A stretch of 39,826 nt of DNA from Alphaproteobacteria bacterium (GCA_020025875.1 JAHHRI010000010.1:1-39826); one strand, 5' to 3'. Numbered from the stretch's first letter, positions 7,391 to 17,283 are shown. Notes: generated from the letters alone by a model not told the origin. Numbers and translations: made by a program.

Positions 7391-9216
7391 TGGGATATGT
7401 CGGTGTCGGTGATGTTGGCAATATTTTGCTTTCGGGGTTGAAAAATCTGGAATATCGCGGGTACGATTCGGCGGGAATTGCTTTGCACAACAATGACCGA
7501 ATCGATATTTTTAAAGCTGCGGGCAAGCTTGAAAATTTGTATGAGCTGGTCAGCGATCAGCAAGACAAACTTGCGGCGACAAGCGGTATCGGTCATATTC
7601 GCTGGGCAACACACGGAAAGGCAACGACAAAGAACGCACACCCTCATCTGTCAAACAACGGGCAGTTGGCGCTGGTGCATAACGGTATTATCGAAAATTA
7701 TAAGTCTTTGCGCGAAGAATTGGAGCGGGAAGGGTACGTTTTTTTATCCGAGACCGATACCGAAGTTGCGGCGCATCTGTTTGAACGTGAATATAAAAAG
7801 TGGGGAACATTGGAAGCGGCGGTTTCTTCCGGCGTTAAGTATTTGAAAGGGGCTTTTGCTTTTTGTGTGATACATCAAAACGAGCCGGAAAAAATTGTTG
7901 CCGTTCGGCAAAATGTGCCGCTGATTGTCGGTTTGGGAGAGGGCGAAAATTTTGTTGCAAGCGATATTCCTGCCATTGTCGGCAAAGTGAGGAAAATTGT
8001 TTATCTCAATGACGGAGAAATGGCCACCGTCAGCAGAAATGCCGTGAGCGTATATGACTTTAACGGGCGGAAAGTTGACTATCGGACAGAATATGTCGAT
8101 ATGAGTCCGGATGTGATCAGCAAGCGCGGCTATCCGCATTTTATGCTCAAAGAGATTCACGAACAACAGGATATTGTCCGTCATCTGTTACAGGACGCCT
8201 ATGCCGACGGGCAAAAAATTCCGGTGCTGCAAAAAGTTCATATTGAGGAAGCGGCCAAAGCGGAAAAAATAGAAATTATTGCTTGCGGAACGTCCTTGCA
8301 CGCCGCTGCCGTCGCCGGTTTTGTTTTTGAAGAATGGCTGAAGATTCCGGTTTCCGTCATTGCCGCCAGTGAATATATTTATCGATGCTGTTTGACTGAT
8401 GAAAAAACCTTAACCATCGGCATTTCGCAGTCGGGAGAAACGGCAGATACCATTACCGCCGTCAAACGGGCGAAAGAGCACGGCGCTCATATTCTGGTTT
8501 TGACAAACAGAGAAGATTCGAGCATTGTCCGTTATGCCGACAGCCGGTTGCCGCTGAAAGCAGGAATCGAAGTCAGCGTGGCAGCCACCAAATCCTACAC
8601 CGCCCAACTGACTTGTCTGTATCTGCTGGGGTTGGCGCTTGCGGCGGAGCGGAGAAGTTTGTCGTTAGATGAACTCGGTCAGCTGCACGATGAATTGCGG
8701 CAACTGCCGACCAAAATGGAAAAGGTGTTAAACGAGGCGGAAAATGTTAAAGCCGCCGCGGAAAAATTGAAAAACTACCATCAGATGATTTACATTGCCA
8801 GAGGCATCAATCTGCCGACAGCGATGGAGGGCGCGTTGAAGCTGAAAGAAATCAGTTATGTCAATGCCAACGGCTATGCCGCCGGCGAATTGAAACACGG
8901 ACCGATTGCGCTGCTTGACGAAAATATGCCGGTTATGGCGGTGTTGACGCCCGGCAACCGAGTTTATGATAAGATGATTTCCAACTGTGAGGAAGCAAGG
9001 GCAAGACATTCGTTGTTAGTCGGAGTGAGCTTTGATGAAGATAAAACGGCAGAACGGCTTTTTGACCTGTTGCTGACGGTGCCGCCTGTCACAGAAGTTT
9101 TTTCGCCGTTGCTTTTGGCTCTGCCCCTGCAGTTGCTGGCTTATCATATTGCCGATTTGCTCGGACGAGAGGTTGACCGACCGCGCAATTTAGCCAAGTC
9201 GGTTACGGTTGAATAA
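7378..9216 (+). CDS. glmS: Glutamine-fructose-6-phosphate aminotransferase GlmS
   Basis: GlmS converts fructose-6-phosphate and glutamine to glucosamine-6-phosphate, the first step towards UDP-GlcNAc, peptidoglycan and lipid A. The product has 612 residues, normal for the family. It starts MCGIVGYVG, with Cys2 as the catalytic nucleophile of the Ntn glutaminase domain, followed by IGHIRWATHG and HNGIIENY. Two SIS sugar-isomerase domains follow (CGTSLHAA, SQSGETADT, then IYIARG and GELKHGPIAL). The end PRNLAKSVTVE is diagnostic. AGGAGGAAA lies inside the end of the acyltransferase gene. The final 14 bases overlap the convergent TPR gene. No glmS ribozyme is expected or seen. Confidence 0.98.
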   Translation: MCGIVGYVGVGDVGNILLSGLKNLEYRGYDSAGIALHNNDRIDIFKAAGKLENLYELVSDQQDKLAATSGIGHIRWATHGKATTKNAHPHLSNNGQLALVHNGIIENYKSLREELEREGYVFLSETDTEVAAHLFEREYKKWGTLEAAVSSGVKYLKGAFAFCVIHQNEPEKIVAVRQNVPLIVGLGEGENFVASDIPAIVGKVRKIVYLNDGEMATVSRNAVSVYDFNGRKVDYRTEYVDMSPDVISKRGYPHFMLKEIHEQQDIVRHLLQDAYADGQKIPVLQKVHIEEAAKAEKIEIIACGTSLHAAAVAGFVFEEWLKIPVSVIAASEYIYRCCLTDEKTLTIGISQSGETADTITAVKRAKEHGAHILVLTNREDSSIVRYADSRLPLKAGIEVSVAATKSYTAQLTCLYLLGLALAAERRSLSLDELGQLHDELRQLPTKMEKVLNEAENVKAAAEKLKNYHQMIYIARGINLPTAMEGALKLKEISYVNANGYAAGELKHGPIALLDENMPVMAVLTPGNRVYDKMISNCEEARARHSLLVGVSFDEDKTAERLFDLLLTVPPVTEVFSPLLLALPLQLLAYHIADLLGREVDRPRNLAKSVTVE

Positions 9217-10597
9217 ACTTATCCGTCAATTCATCTTCGCTATCATCTGTAAGTTCGGACAGAATCTGTCGTGTTTTGGCGATGCCTGTGCGGGTTTCTG
9301 CCGCAGGTTGCGCGCGTCGTGCCGTTTCAAAAATGTAAAGCGCGTCGTGGTAACAGGCCAATGCTTCTTCCAAGGCTTCGCGGTTGGCGGAAATTTTGCC
9401 TTCCATGTAGTGCGTTTCGGCAATTTTTTGTTGGATTCGCGCCCAGAAAAGCGGCTGCCGGTTTTCGGTAACAATTTTTTGTTGGTTGCGGTAGGCGGCA
9501 ACCGCCAATCGGCAGATGTCCGGACTTTGCGTGCGATGTCCGAGATTGTGCAGCAGGTAGCCGAGGCTGCCTTCTATATGCCCCCAAAAAGCGGGAAATT
9601 GCCCTTGGGTAAAAATCCGCTCACATTCTCGTAGTTGAGAAACAGAATCGCGCAGTGCCTGCAAGTCTTCGGTCTGTTTCCAGTAGTTGTAGTAAAGCCC
9701 CGAAAGTTTGTAGCAGATGTGCCCGTAGTCGTAGGGATAGCTGTATTTGCCAAAATATTTTTGTGCCTGACGATAGCGGGAGATGGCGGCACGAAAATAT
9801 AGACTCGGACGCTTGTCCATGTAAACGGAAGCGTAGTCGTTTAACTGGCCGATATGCAGATAAATGCAGCCGAGATGCGTCGGTTCTAAAATTTGCTTTT
9901 GATATTTGAGTGCCGTTTCAAACAAGTTGTTGATGATTTTGAAGTCTTGTTCGTTCTTGCTCTCGGCAGCTGCCGTCATGTAAATCAGCCCCAGTTGATT
10001 CATGATGTAGGGCATATATTCGAGCCCCAGAGATTTTGCGGAATCTATTTTTGAAATGCGGGCGATGATTTTTTTCAGCAAGTATTTTTTGTAAACTTTG
10101 AATTCTTTTTCCTGCCGGCCGGTTGCACTGATGATTGTGCCGGTTAAAAGATCGAGCAACGGCTGCGGAAATTCTTTATCGGTAAGCGTGTCGGCAGGCA
10201 GGTACATACTGTCCAACAAGCAGACAAACGAGCCGTTTTCTTTTTCGTATTGCCGCGGGGTTTGAAAATTGAGACGCAACCTGTCCGCCGAGCGGTATCC
10301 CCACACCAAAACGTCGGCGCCGCTTTTTTCCAGCAGGTTTTGCCCGTGATCAATCAGATCAAAAAAGTTGCGGCTTTCAAAATTGAGAAAAGAAAGATCA
10401 AAATCGGCTTTCAGGTTGACGGTTTCCAGCCCTTCCGCGTTTTGCAGCAATTCCGTCAGCCGTTGTCCGCTATTGCCGTCAATGCGGTCGTAAAAGTCAA
10501 CGACGGCAATTCTAAATTTGATTTCTGCCGGAATATGTTCGACTGCCGTTGCCGGTCGAGACGGAGACAGAAGATGTTGCAGCAGACGGCGAAACAT
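9203..10597 (-). CDS. TPR protein with FlgO/TolB-like N-terminal domain
   Basis: I do not recognise a named family for this 464-residue protein. The N-terminal 170 residues begin with a strand pattern (KFRIAVVDFYDR, later GADVLVWGYR) like the FlgO/CsgG/TolB-N fold found before TPRs in adenylate-cyclase-like proteins. From about residue 190 helical pairs resemble tetratricopeptide repeats (FETALKYQKQIL, FRAAISRYRQAQKYFG, ALACYHDALYIFETA). There is no signal peptide, so it is probably cytosolic. Its ATG overlaps the stop of the upstream membrane-protein gene (TAATG), which implies coupled translation. A scaffold for that membrane protein is a reasonable guess. Confidence 0.6.
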   Translation of the reverse strand: MFRRLLQHLLSPSRPATAVEHIPAEIKFRIAVVDFYDRIDGNSGQRLTELLQNAEGLETVNLKADFDLSFLNFESRNFFDLIDHGQNLLEKSGADVLVWGYRSADRLRLNFQTPRQYEKENGSFVCLLDSMYLPADTLTDKEFPQPLLDLLTGTIISATGRQEKEFKVYKKYLLKKIIARISKIDSAKSLGLEYMPYIMNQLGLIYMTAAAESKNEQDFKIINNLFETALKYQKQILEPTHLGCIYLHIGQLNDYASVYMDKRPSLYFRAAISRYRQAQKYFGKYSYPYDYGHICYKLSGLYYNYWKQTEDLQALRDSVSQLRECERIFTQGQFPAFWGHIEGSLGYLLHNLGHRTQSPDICRLAVAAYRNQQKIVTENRQPLFWARIQQKIAETHYMEGKISANREALEEALACYHDALYIFETARRAQPAAETRTGIAKTRQILSELTDDSEDELTDKFIQP

Positions 10598-11676
10598 TAA
10601 ATATCATTGTCCTTTTTGATGTAACTTTTAAATTCGTTGACCCGATCCTGAAGTTCTTCCAACACTTGCGCGTTGATATTGCGCAAAGACTGCGGTTGTG
10701 CCGGAATGTTGCGGAAACGGTAGTCGAGCCAAAGGGTGACCATCACAGATACCAGCAAGAGGGACCACGGTGTCGGGGAATAGGCCTGAAAACAGCCAAA
10801 AAGCAGCATAAGCATTTGTATGCGAAAAGTAAAAGAGGCCGCTTGCGCCGGTTCCATGCCGTCTGCCGTTGCCTGACGAAAACCGCTGTTGGCGGAAAGA
10901 TCTTTGTAGCGAGGAAAAAAAGTCAGCTTCAGTGCCAGCGACCAGCAGAAATCGATAAGAAAGAACAGGGAAAAAATGAGGCAGCAGGAAGCCGCGCCTT
11001 CGCCTGATGCCGGTGCAATCAGGGAAAATAGCAGAAAACCGAAAGCGGCGGCGTCAGCCGAAGAAATTTTGATCCGTGACGGGTGCCAAGAAAAAACAGT
11101 TAAGGCAAGAAACGCAGCGGCAAACATCCAGCCGTAAATGCCCAGCAAAAGAGGCAGAGCGTTGATCGCGCCCAATATGCCGATACCAAGCGAGATATTG
11201 AGCGACTGGAGGGATAAAATCCCGTCACCGCTGTTAACGTAAGGGTACAGAACGGCAAAAAACAACCATGCCGCGGCTAAAATCAGGCGGTTGACAAGAG
11301 GAGAAAGGGACGGAATGACAAGAACCGCCTCTGCCGGCATGGAGATGATTGCCAAAACAACGGCAGAAACCAGCAGCGGCCAAAACCAGCGATGCAGGGC
11401 AGTAAAATAGCCGGAGGCGAAAATTGCAAAAGCCCCGAAAAACGGTATTATAATTTGCAGAAAACCGAAAGAACCGATAAAATCGTCAGCGTTATAGAGA
11501 AAAAAACGGCTGCCGAGTGTCAGCGGCAACAAAATCAGAAAGATCGGCAAAAAAGCGGAATTGCTCATGCCGCTGCGGTTGAAGATGGATCGACGGGATA
11601 TCATGCCGTAGATGGTGGCAGGAATGATAAAGCTTAGGAAAGCCAGCCCAAAAACGATAAAAAAGGTTATGTTCAT
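10597..11676 (-). CDS. Polytopic membrane protein, degenerate MraY/WecA-like
   Basis: This is a membrane protein of 359 residues with about ten hydrophobic segments and a short cytosolic tail. Its layout recalls polyprenyl-phosphate sugar-phosphate transferases (MraY/WecA, GT4-type): SLSPLVNRLILAAAWLFF resembles the segment after the DD motif, and LTVFSWHPSRIKISSADAAA aligns with the L-x-F-N-x-x-P-A-x-x-F-x-G-D-x-G-S block. The catalytic acids are missing: SMPAEA stands where DDxxG is expected, and no NxxNxxDG is seen. So it may be a non-catalytic relative. The resemblance is from memory and needs a profile search. The ATG at 11676 has AGGAG six bases upstream. It lies between rsmB and the TPR gene. 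Confidence 0.55.
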   Translation of the reverse strand: MNITFFIVFGLAFLSFIIPATIYGMISRRSIFNRSGMSNSAFLPIFLILLPLTLGSRFFLYNADDFIGSFGFLQIIIPFFGAFAIFASGYFTALHRWFWPLLVSAVVLAIISMPAEAVLVIPSLSPLVNRLILAAAWLFFAVLYPYVNSGDGILSLQSLNISLGIGILGAINALPLLLGIYGWMFAAAFLALTVFSWHPSRIKISSADAAAFGFLLFSLIAPASGEGAASCCLIFSLFFLIDFCWSLALKLTFFPRYKDLSANSGFRQATADGMEPAQAASFTFRIQMLMLLFGCFQAYSPTPWSLLLVSVMVTLWLDYRFRNIPAQPQSLRNINAQVLEELQDRVNEFKSYIKKDNDI

Positions 11677-11738
11677 TTCGGTGCTCCTCATAGGTTGAAT
11701 GATTTGTTTATAATATGGATTGCTGATTTCTTCAACAG

Positions 11739-13013
11739 TTATGTCGGTTGCTTTTGCAGTCGGGCGGCAAAAAAGCCGTCGATGCCGTCGAGCATATCGG
11801 GCAGACAGCGTATAAACCCTTCGGGCGTGATTAGTCGATTAAGACCGAGGTGGCGGAAGATGTTGATTTCTTCTTCGGCGATGGGCAAAATGCCAAATTC
11901 GGGATGCTCTGCCACAAAACAAGCTATTTGCTTTTCTCCTTCTTCTTGGCTCATTGAGCAGACGGCATACATCAGGATTCCGCCGGAAACCACGGCTCGC
12001 GAAGCGGCAGACAAGAGCTTTTTTTGCAGTTCGGCACTACGCCGGACATCGGCAACGGTGCGGGTGTGGACAATTTCCGGATGGCGGCGGAGAGTGCCGT
12101 TTGCCGAACAAGGCGCATCAAGCAGCACAATGTCGTATGGCGGGCAGTCGCGCAGATAATCGAGAGCATCGGCAGCAATGATGTCTTGCGCTTTCATTTG
12201 CAATCGGGATAGATTTTCTTCCATCGTTTGCAGCCGCGAAGGAGAAATGTCCAGCGCGGAAACGCAAGCTTTTTTGGCAATCAGTTGGGCTGTTTTACCG
12301 CCCGGAGCGGCACAAATATCCAGAACCTTTTTGTGTTTGACGTCACCAAGCGCCAATACCGGCAGCGAAGCGGAAAAATCTTGCACCCACCAACGGCCCT
12401 CCTTAAAACCGAACAGCTCGGTAACGCTGCCGGCGTGATCAAGACGAACGCTGCCGTTTCCCATCAGGCGACCACCGAGTTTTTCGCTCCAATATTCGGG
12501 GTTTTCGCGAATGGTCAGATCAAGCTCCGGCTCTTTGACGGCAGCCTGTTCAATGGCGGCAATCTGCCGTTTGCTATAGCTACGTCGTAACATCTCGTGA
12601 AAAGCGGGCGGAAAAAACGGCAGCGGCGGACGGTTGCCGATTTGTTCTCGATCTCGGCAAATTTTGCGCAGTATGGCGTTGACGAAGCCGCCGGCATATT
12701 TGCCGCCTTTTTTCTTTGCCAACTCCACATAGCTGTTGACGGTGGCATAGTCCGGCGTGCGAAAATACAAAATTTCGACCGCTCCCAAAATAATTGCGGC
12801 ATGAGGAGCATCTGGCCGTGCGGGAATTTTTTTAGCGGCATAATCGCGAATCACGCTTTTAATAAACTCTTGCCGACGCAGAGCCGTCATCACCAGCCGT
12901 TTGACAAAGGCCGTTTCCTGCGGGGGGAGATTTTTCAGATCGTCGGTGCTGCCGGCATAAGCCGAATCGAGAGATTTCATATAAATGTCGAAAGCCGTAT
13001 TGCGAATATCCAC
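11739..13013 (-). CDS. rsmB: 16S rRNA m5C967 methyltransferase RsmB
   Basis: RsmB methylates cytosine 967 of 16S rRNA with S-adenosylmethionine. The 424 residues comprise an N-terminal NusB-like helical domain (about 1-135), a linker, and a Rossmann methyltransferase domain. CAAPGGKT (234-241) binds SAM. C302 in DAPCS and C352 in YAVCSMSQEE are the catalytic and release cysteines of RNA m5C methyltransferases. The second motif has Val where Thr is usual. It is divergent from leuS and leads a minus-strand group with the membrane and TPR genes, from which it is separated by about 60 bases. The ribosome site is weak. Confidence 0.93.
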   Translation of the reverse strand: MDIRNTAFDIYMKSLDSAYAGSTDDLKNLPPQETAFVKRLVMTALRRQEFIKSVIRDYAAKKIPARPDAPHAAIILGAVEILYFRTPDYATVNSYVELAKKKGGKYAGGFVNAILRKICRDREQIGNRPPLPFFPPAFHEMLRRSYSKRQIAAIEQAAVKEPELDLTIRENPEYWSEKLGGRLMGNGSVRLDHAGSVTELFGFKEGRWWVQDFSASLPVLALGDVKHKKVLDICAAPGGKTAQLIAKKACVSALDISPSRLQTMEENLSRLQMKAQDIIAADALDYLRDCPPYDIVLLDAPCSANGTLRRHPEIVHTRTVADVRRSAELQKKLLSAASRAVVSGGILMYAVCSMSQEEGEKQIACFVAEHPEFGILPIAEEEINIFRHLGLNRLITPEGFIRCLPDMLDGIDGFFAARLQKQPT

Positions 13014-13183
13014 GTTATTTTTCCTTTATTGAAAGAAGATTGTCCGGTGATAAACAGTGTATGTAATTGTAAGGCTAAATACAAGTGAGAAAATAATTTA
13101 ACCCTATTGTATTTTTATGAAATATATTATAGCCTTATGCGCAAAAGTAAGAAATGAAACTAATTTAGATACGGAGAGAAAAG

Positions 13184-15667
13184 TTGAAAGATGACTGCAG
13201 CGCCCGTCATAACGGCAAGCCTTTTGCCGAATGGAAAAAAGAATGGGACATGGAAGAACGATACAATTTCCATACGATTGAAAGCAAATGGCAGAAAATC
13301 TGGGACGAGGAAAAGATCTACAAAGTAGAGATCGACAAGAACAGAGAAAAGTTTTATGTGCTGGTGGAGTTCCCTTATCCGTCGGGAGCCGGTTTGCATG
13401 TCGGTCACCCGCGCTCATACACCGCGCTTGACGTCGTTGCGCGCAAAAAACGGATGCAGGGTTTTAACGTGCTCTATCCGATGGGGTTTGATGCTTTTGG
13501 GCTGCCTGCCGAAAACTATGCCATCAAAACGGGCGTGCATCCGGCTGTTTCGACCAAAGCCAATATCGAAAACTTTACCCGTCAGCTGAAATCAATCGGT
13601 TTTAGTTTTGACTGGGATCGCTGCGTTACCACCTGTGATCCGGAATATTACAAATGGACGCAGTGGATGTTTATCAAGTTTTTTGAAAAAGGTTTGGCTT
13701 ATAAAGATAAAATTGCCATCAACTGGTGTCCGTCCTGCAAAGTCGGTCTGGCTAACGAGGAAGTGGTAAACGGTTGTTGCGAGCGTTGTGGCGCCGAAGT
13801 GGTGCGCAAAAGCAAAGAACAATGGATGATAGCCATTACCAAATATGCCGACCGCCTGATTGAAGATCTGAACGGTCTCGATTTTATCGATCGGATCAAA
13901 TCGCAGCAGATTAACTGGATCGGACGTTCGGAAGGTGCCGAATTGAACTTCGAACTGACCGATCGGACAGGGAACTTGCCGGCAGGCAAAAAGCTGACGG
14001 TTTTTACCACCCGACCGGATACGGCTTTCGGTGTTACTTATATGGTTATGGCTCCGGAACACAAATATGTGGCAGAGTTGGCAGATGTGTTTGAAAATAA
14101 AGACGAAATCAGGGCTTATGTCGAGGCAACGGCAAAAAAATCGGAATTGCAGCGAACCATGGGCGACGGCAAAACCGGCGTCGAACTCAAGGGAATTAAG
14201 GCAAGAAACCCATATAACGGCGAGTTGATTCCGGTTTTTATTTCCGACTATGTCCTTACCGGTTACGGTACGGGGGCAATTATGGCTGTGCCGGCTCATG
14301 ACCAGCGCGACTATGATTTTGCCAAAGCTTTCGGGCTGCCGATTACACAAGTGTTGGAAGGCGGCGACATTGCCGAGAAAGCATGGGAAGAGGACGGAGC
14401 TCACATCAATTCCGGTTTCTTAAACGGCATGAACAAAGAGGACGGTATGCGGGCAGCAATCGATTATGCCGTCAAAAATGGTTTCGGCTGTGCTAAAGTA
14501 AACTTTAAGCTGCGAGATTGGGTCTTTTCTCGTCAGCGTTACTGGGGTGAGCCTATCCCTATGGTTTATTGTGAACATTGCGGTTGGCAGCCGATTCCCG
14601 AATCGGAACTGCCGCTTGAGCTGCCTCCGGTTCCCGATTATCACCCGAACGATGAGGGCGAATCGCCTTTGTCCAAAGCTTTGGATTGGGTTCAGACCCG
14701 TTGTCCGAAATGTGGCGGCAAAGCGCGGCGCGAAACCGACGTTATGCCGAATTGGGCGGGATCTTCGTGGTATTTTCTACGCTATTGCGATCCGCACAAT
14801 GATAAGGAATTTGCTTCCCGAGAGGCCTTGGACTATTGGATGAATGTCGACTGGTATAACGGCGGCATGGAACATACCACGTTGCACCTTTTGTATTCTC
14901 GTTTTTGGCACAAGTTCCTCTATGATTTAGGGTTGGTGCCAATGGCGGAACCTTACGGAAAACGCACCGCCCACGGTATGATATTAGCATCAAACGGCGA
15001 GAAAATGTCCAAGTCGCGCGGCAATGTGATTAATCCCGACGATATTGTCAATGCCTATGGCGCGGATGCTTTTCGTATGTATGAAATGTTTATCGGACCG
15101 TTTGATCAGGTGGCAATGTGGTCAGATGAAAGTTTGATGGGTGTCTATCGCTTCCTCGGCAAAATTTACGGCCTGATGAAAAAAACAATGCCGATAGAGG
15201 CGTCGGCGGCAGATCTCCGAGTGATGCACAAATGTATTCTGGAAGTTAGCGAACGGATTGATCAGATGCGTTTTAATACGGCGGTTTCTTCGTTAATGAC
15301 CTATGTTAATCATATGTCGGCTTTGGAGAAGATCCCGAACGAATTGTATCTGACACTTCTAAAGCTGATAGCGCCGTTTGCGCCACACTTGGCAGAGGAA
15401 ATGTGGGCGCGGATGGGGCAAGACGGCTTGATTGTGGCGGAAAGTTGGCCGCAGGGAGATCCCAAATTGGCGGAAGAAACAACGGTGACCATGGCCGTGC
15501 AAATCTGCGGCAAAATGCGCGGCACCATTGAAGTGGAAAAGAATGCGCCGCAAGCCGAGGTTGAAGCCAAAGCTTTGGCGCTGGAGAATGTTCAACGTCA
15601 GTTGGAAGGGCGCGAAGTGAGGAAGATTATCGTTGTTCCCAACCGCATTGTTAATATTGTGGCTTAA
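13184..15667 (+). CDS. leuS: Leucyl-tRNA synthetase
   Basis: This class I synthetase charges tRNA-Leu. YPSGAGLHVGHPRSY carries the HIGH-type motif (HVGH) and GEKMSKSRGN the KMSKS loop. Between them lies the CP1 editing domain (for example TTRPDTAFGVTY and GTGAIMAVPAHDQRDYDF), and a cysteine-containing insert (CPSC...CCERC) resembles a zinc ribbon. Length is about 805-827 residues. Two starts are possible. TTG at 13184 has GGAG seven bases upstream. ATG at 13250 gives MEERYNFHTIE, which fits family N-termini better but has no Shine-Dalgarno site. I give the TTG because the ribosome site decides it, with real doubt. lptE and holA follow, a typical alphaproteobacterial order. Confidence 0.96.
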   Translation: MKDDCSARHNGKPFAEWKKEWDMEERYNFHTIESKWQKIWDEEKIYKVEIDKNREKFYVLVEFPYPSGAGLHVGHPRSYTALDVVARKKRMQGFNVLYPMGFDAFGLPAENYAIKTGVHPAVSTKANIENFTRQLKSIGFSFDWDRCVTTCDPEYYKWTQWMFIKFFEKGLAYKDKIAINWCPSCKVGLANEEVVNGCCERCGAEVVRKSKEQWMIAITKYADRLIEDLNGLDFIDRIKSQQINWIGRSEGAELNFELTDRTGNLPAGKKLTVFTTRPDTAFGVTYMVMAPEHKYVAELADVFENKDEIRAYVEATAKKSELQRTMGDGKTGVELKGIKARNPYNGELIPVFISDYVLTGYGTGAIMAVPAHDQRDYDFAKAFGLPITQVLEGGDIAEKAWEEDGAHINSGFLNGMNKEDGMRAAIDYAVKNGFGCAKVNFKLRDWVFSRQRYWGEPIPMVYCEHCGWQPIPESELPLELPPVPDYHPNDEGESPLSKALDWVQTRCPKCGGKARRETDVMPNWAGSSWYFLRYCDPHNDKEFASREALDYWMNVDWYNGGMEHTTLHLLYSRFWHKFLYDLGLVPMAEPYGKRTAHGMILASNGEKMSKSRGNVINPDDIVNAYGADAFRMYEMFIGPFDQVAMWSDESLMGVYRFLGKIYGLMKKTMPIEASAADLRVMHKCILEVSERIDQMRFNTAVSSLMTYVNHMSALEKIPNELYLTLLKLIAPFAPHLAEEMWARMGQDGLIVAESWPQGDPKLAEETTVTMAVQICGKMRGTIEVEKNAPQAEVEAKALALENVQRQLEGREVRKIIVVPNRIVNIVA

Positions 15668-15672
15668 ACCAT

Positions 15673-15700
15673 AAAAGAGGCGTGTCGTTTCGCCTCTTTT
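15673..15700 (+). terminator. Hairpin between leuS and lptE
   Basis: The arms AAAAGAGGCG (15673-15682) and CGCCTCTTTT (15691-15700) make a perfect 10-bp stem with an 8-base loop. The T run lies inside the stem, so it is a modest terminator or an mRNA processing hairpin that could lower lptE and holA expression relative to leuS. Confidence 0.6.
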
Positions 15701-15719
15701 GCAACGAAAGGACAAAAAT

Positions 15720-16274
15720 TTGCTGTTTCGGAAAAAATATGCGCTTTTGCTGGTTCTGGCTTTGTGCGGCTGCGGATTTGAACCGCTTTATGTGGAAAAG
15801 AAGCATAATAATATGTGGTACTACGGCGGAGCTTTCGACGCTTCGATCAGTCAGGAGATGTCGCAGGTCGGCATTGAGCCGATTTCTCAGCGATTTGGGC
15901 AAATGATGCGCAATGAGCTGATTGACTTGTTGACGCCGAAGGGCGCACCGAAAACACCGAAATATCGTTTGTTTGTCAATTTGGCAGAAAAACAGATTTC
16001 TGATCAGGCTTTGCGTTCGGATATTACGGCAACGCGCAAAATGGTTCGTTACCGAGTGGACTATTATATGACGGAAGGCACCAAACAGGTGCTAAGAGGC
16101 GATAGTATTGCCTATGAGAGCTACGATATTTTAGCCAATCCATATTCAACGACCATGGCACAGAAGAAAGGCGATCAAGACGTTGCCAAAATTATTGCCA
16201 ATGATATTGCTTTGCGACTCGGCGCCTATTTTCACAGTGTGCTCACCAATCGGGGAAATCTGAATGATTTTTAA
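15720..16274 (+). CDS. lptE: LPS-assembly lipoprotein LptE
   Basis: LptE plugs the LptD barrel and delivers LPS to the outer leaflet. The product has 184 residues from a TTG at 15720 with AAAGGA seven bases upstream; a TTG at 15699 is less likely because it lies in the hairpin. The lipoprotein signal ends LALCG followed by C18, then GFEPLY, the conserved C-G-F-x-P-L-Y of alphaproteobacterial LptE. The rest is a small alpha/beta domain. Position between leuS and holA supports the call. The last 11 bases overlap holA. Confidence 0.9.
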   Translation: MLFRKKYALLLVLALCGCGFEPLYVEKKHNNMWYYGGAFDASISQEMSQVGIEPISQRFGQMMRNELIDLLTPKGAPKTPKYRLFVNLAEKQISDQALRSDITATRKMVRYRVDYYMTEGTKQVLRGDSIAYESYDILANPYSTTMAQKKGDQDVAKIIANDIALRLGAYFHSVLTNRGNLNDF

Positions 16275-17280
16275 GTCGGTGCAGCTTGACGGCTTTGTCA
16301 AAAAGCCGGATGAACAGATCAGAGCGGTGCTGGTTTACGGCAACAATGACGGTTTGCGTCGCAACACCGTTAAGCGGTTGGCAACGTCTGTCTGTCCCGA
16401 CTTGAACGATGCTTTTCGAGTGGCGGAGCTGGCAGGCGATGGCCTGATTTCGGACATTGGGCGATTATACGGCGAATTTAACGGGCAGTCGTTGATCGGC
16501 GGTCGGCGGGTGATTATTGTCAACGACGCGGGCAACGATTTGAGCAAAGCCATCCGCAAAATGTTGAACGAAAGTCCGCATACCGGCAATTTGTTGGTTT
16601 TGTCCGGAGCCACTGGTCTGAGTAAAAAATCTTCGCTGGTCAAATTGGCGGAGGAAAGCGACGATATGGCGGCCTTTGCTTGCTATGAGGACAAGAACGA
16701 AGATGTTTATTCGGTTTTAAAAAACATGGGATTGACTTTTGAGCCGGAAGCCGTGCAGCTTTTGTGCGCGCGCTTGTCCGGAGATCGGATGGTTAATCTG
16801 AACGAGCTGGAAAAATTGTCCACATATATGGGGAGTGCCAAAAACGTCACGACGGAGATTGTCGATAAAACAATCAGCGATGTTTCCGATGCCGGTTTAT
16901 ATGATATTTGCCATGCGGTGTTTGGTGGCGACAAAGCGAAAGCGTTGACTTTGTATGCCCGTTTTCTTAACGAAGGCAACGAACCGATAGCGGTGGTGCG
17001 GGCGTTGATGTACCATTTGATGAAGCTGTTGGGCTGTCGGGCAAGAATCGAAAACGGCGAAAGTGTCGATCAGGTCATACAGCGGCAGATTCCACGGATT
17101 ATTTTTTATCGAGCCGCTTACAAACAACAACTGTCTTATTGGAGCCGCGAGAAAATGCTCCGCGGGCTGGAAATTCTTTATACGGCGGAAAAGGACTGCA
17201 AAACCACCAATATGCCGGCAGCGGAAATTGTCAGTATGTTGCTGTTGCGGTTGGCGGGCGCGGCAAAACAACAGGGGTAG
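16264..17280 (+). CDS. holA: DNA polymerase III delta subunit HolA
   Basis: Delta opens the sliding clamp as part of the clamp loader. At 338 residues it has the usual size and layout: an N-terminal domain with VLVYGNNDGLRRNTVKRL and RRVIIVNDAGNDLSKA, then the helical part with LSGDRMVNLNELEKLSTYMG, a conserved delta block, and a C-terminal collar domain. The first codons overlap lptE by 11 bases, so translation is coupled. The gene order leuS-lptE-holA is common in Alphaproteobacteria. Confidence 0.93.
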   Translation: MIFKSVQLDGFVKKPDEQIRAVLVYGNNDGLRRNTVKRLATSVCPDLNDAFRVAELAGDGLISDIGRLYGEFNGQSLIGGRRVIIVNDAGNDLSKAIRKMLNESPHTGNLLVLSGATGLSKKSSLVKLAEESDDMAAFACYEDKNEDVYSVLKNMGLTFEPEAVQLLCARLSGDRMVNLNELEKLSTYMGSAKNVTTEIVDKTISDVSDAGLYDICHAVFGGDKAKALTLYARFLNEGNEPIAVVRALMYHLMKLLGCRARIENGESVDQVIQRQIPRIIFYRAAYKQQLSYWSREKMLRGLEILYTAEKDCKTTNMPAAEIVSMLLLRLAGAAKQQG

Positions 17281-17283
17281 GAT

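Noticed and set aside
9209..9634. Plus-strand frames opposite the TPR gene
   Set aside because: They are antisense shadows of the TPR protein, which has coherent repeats and a coupled start.
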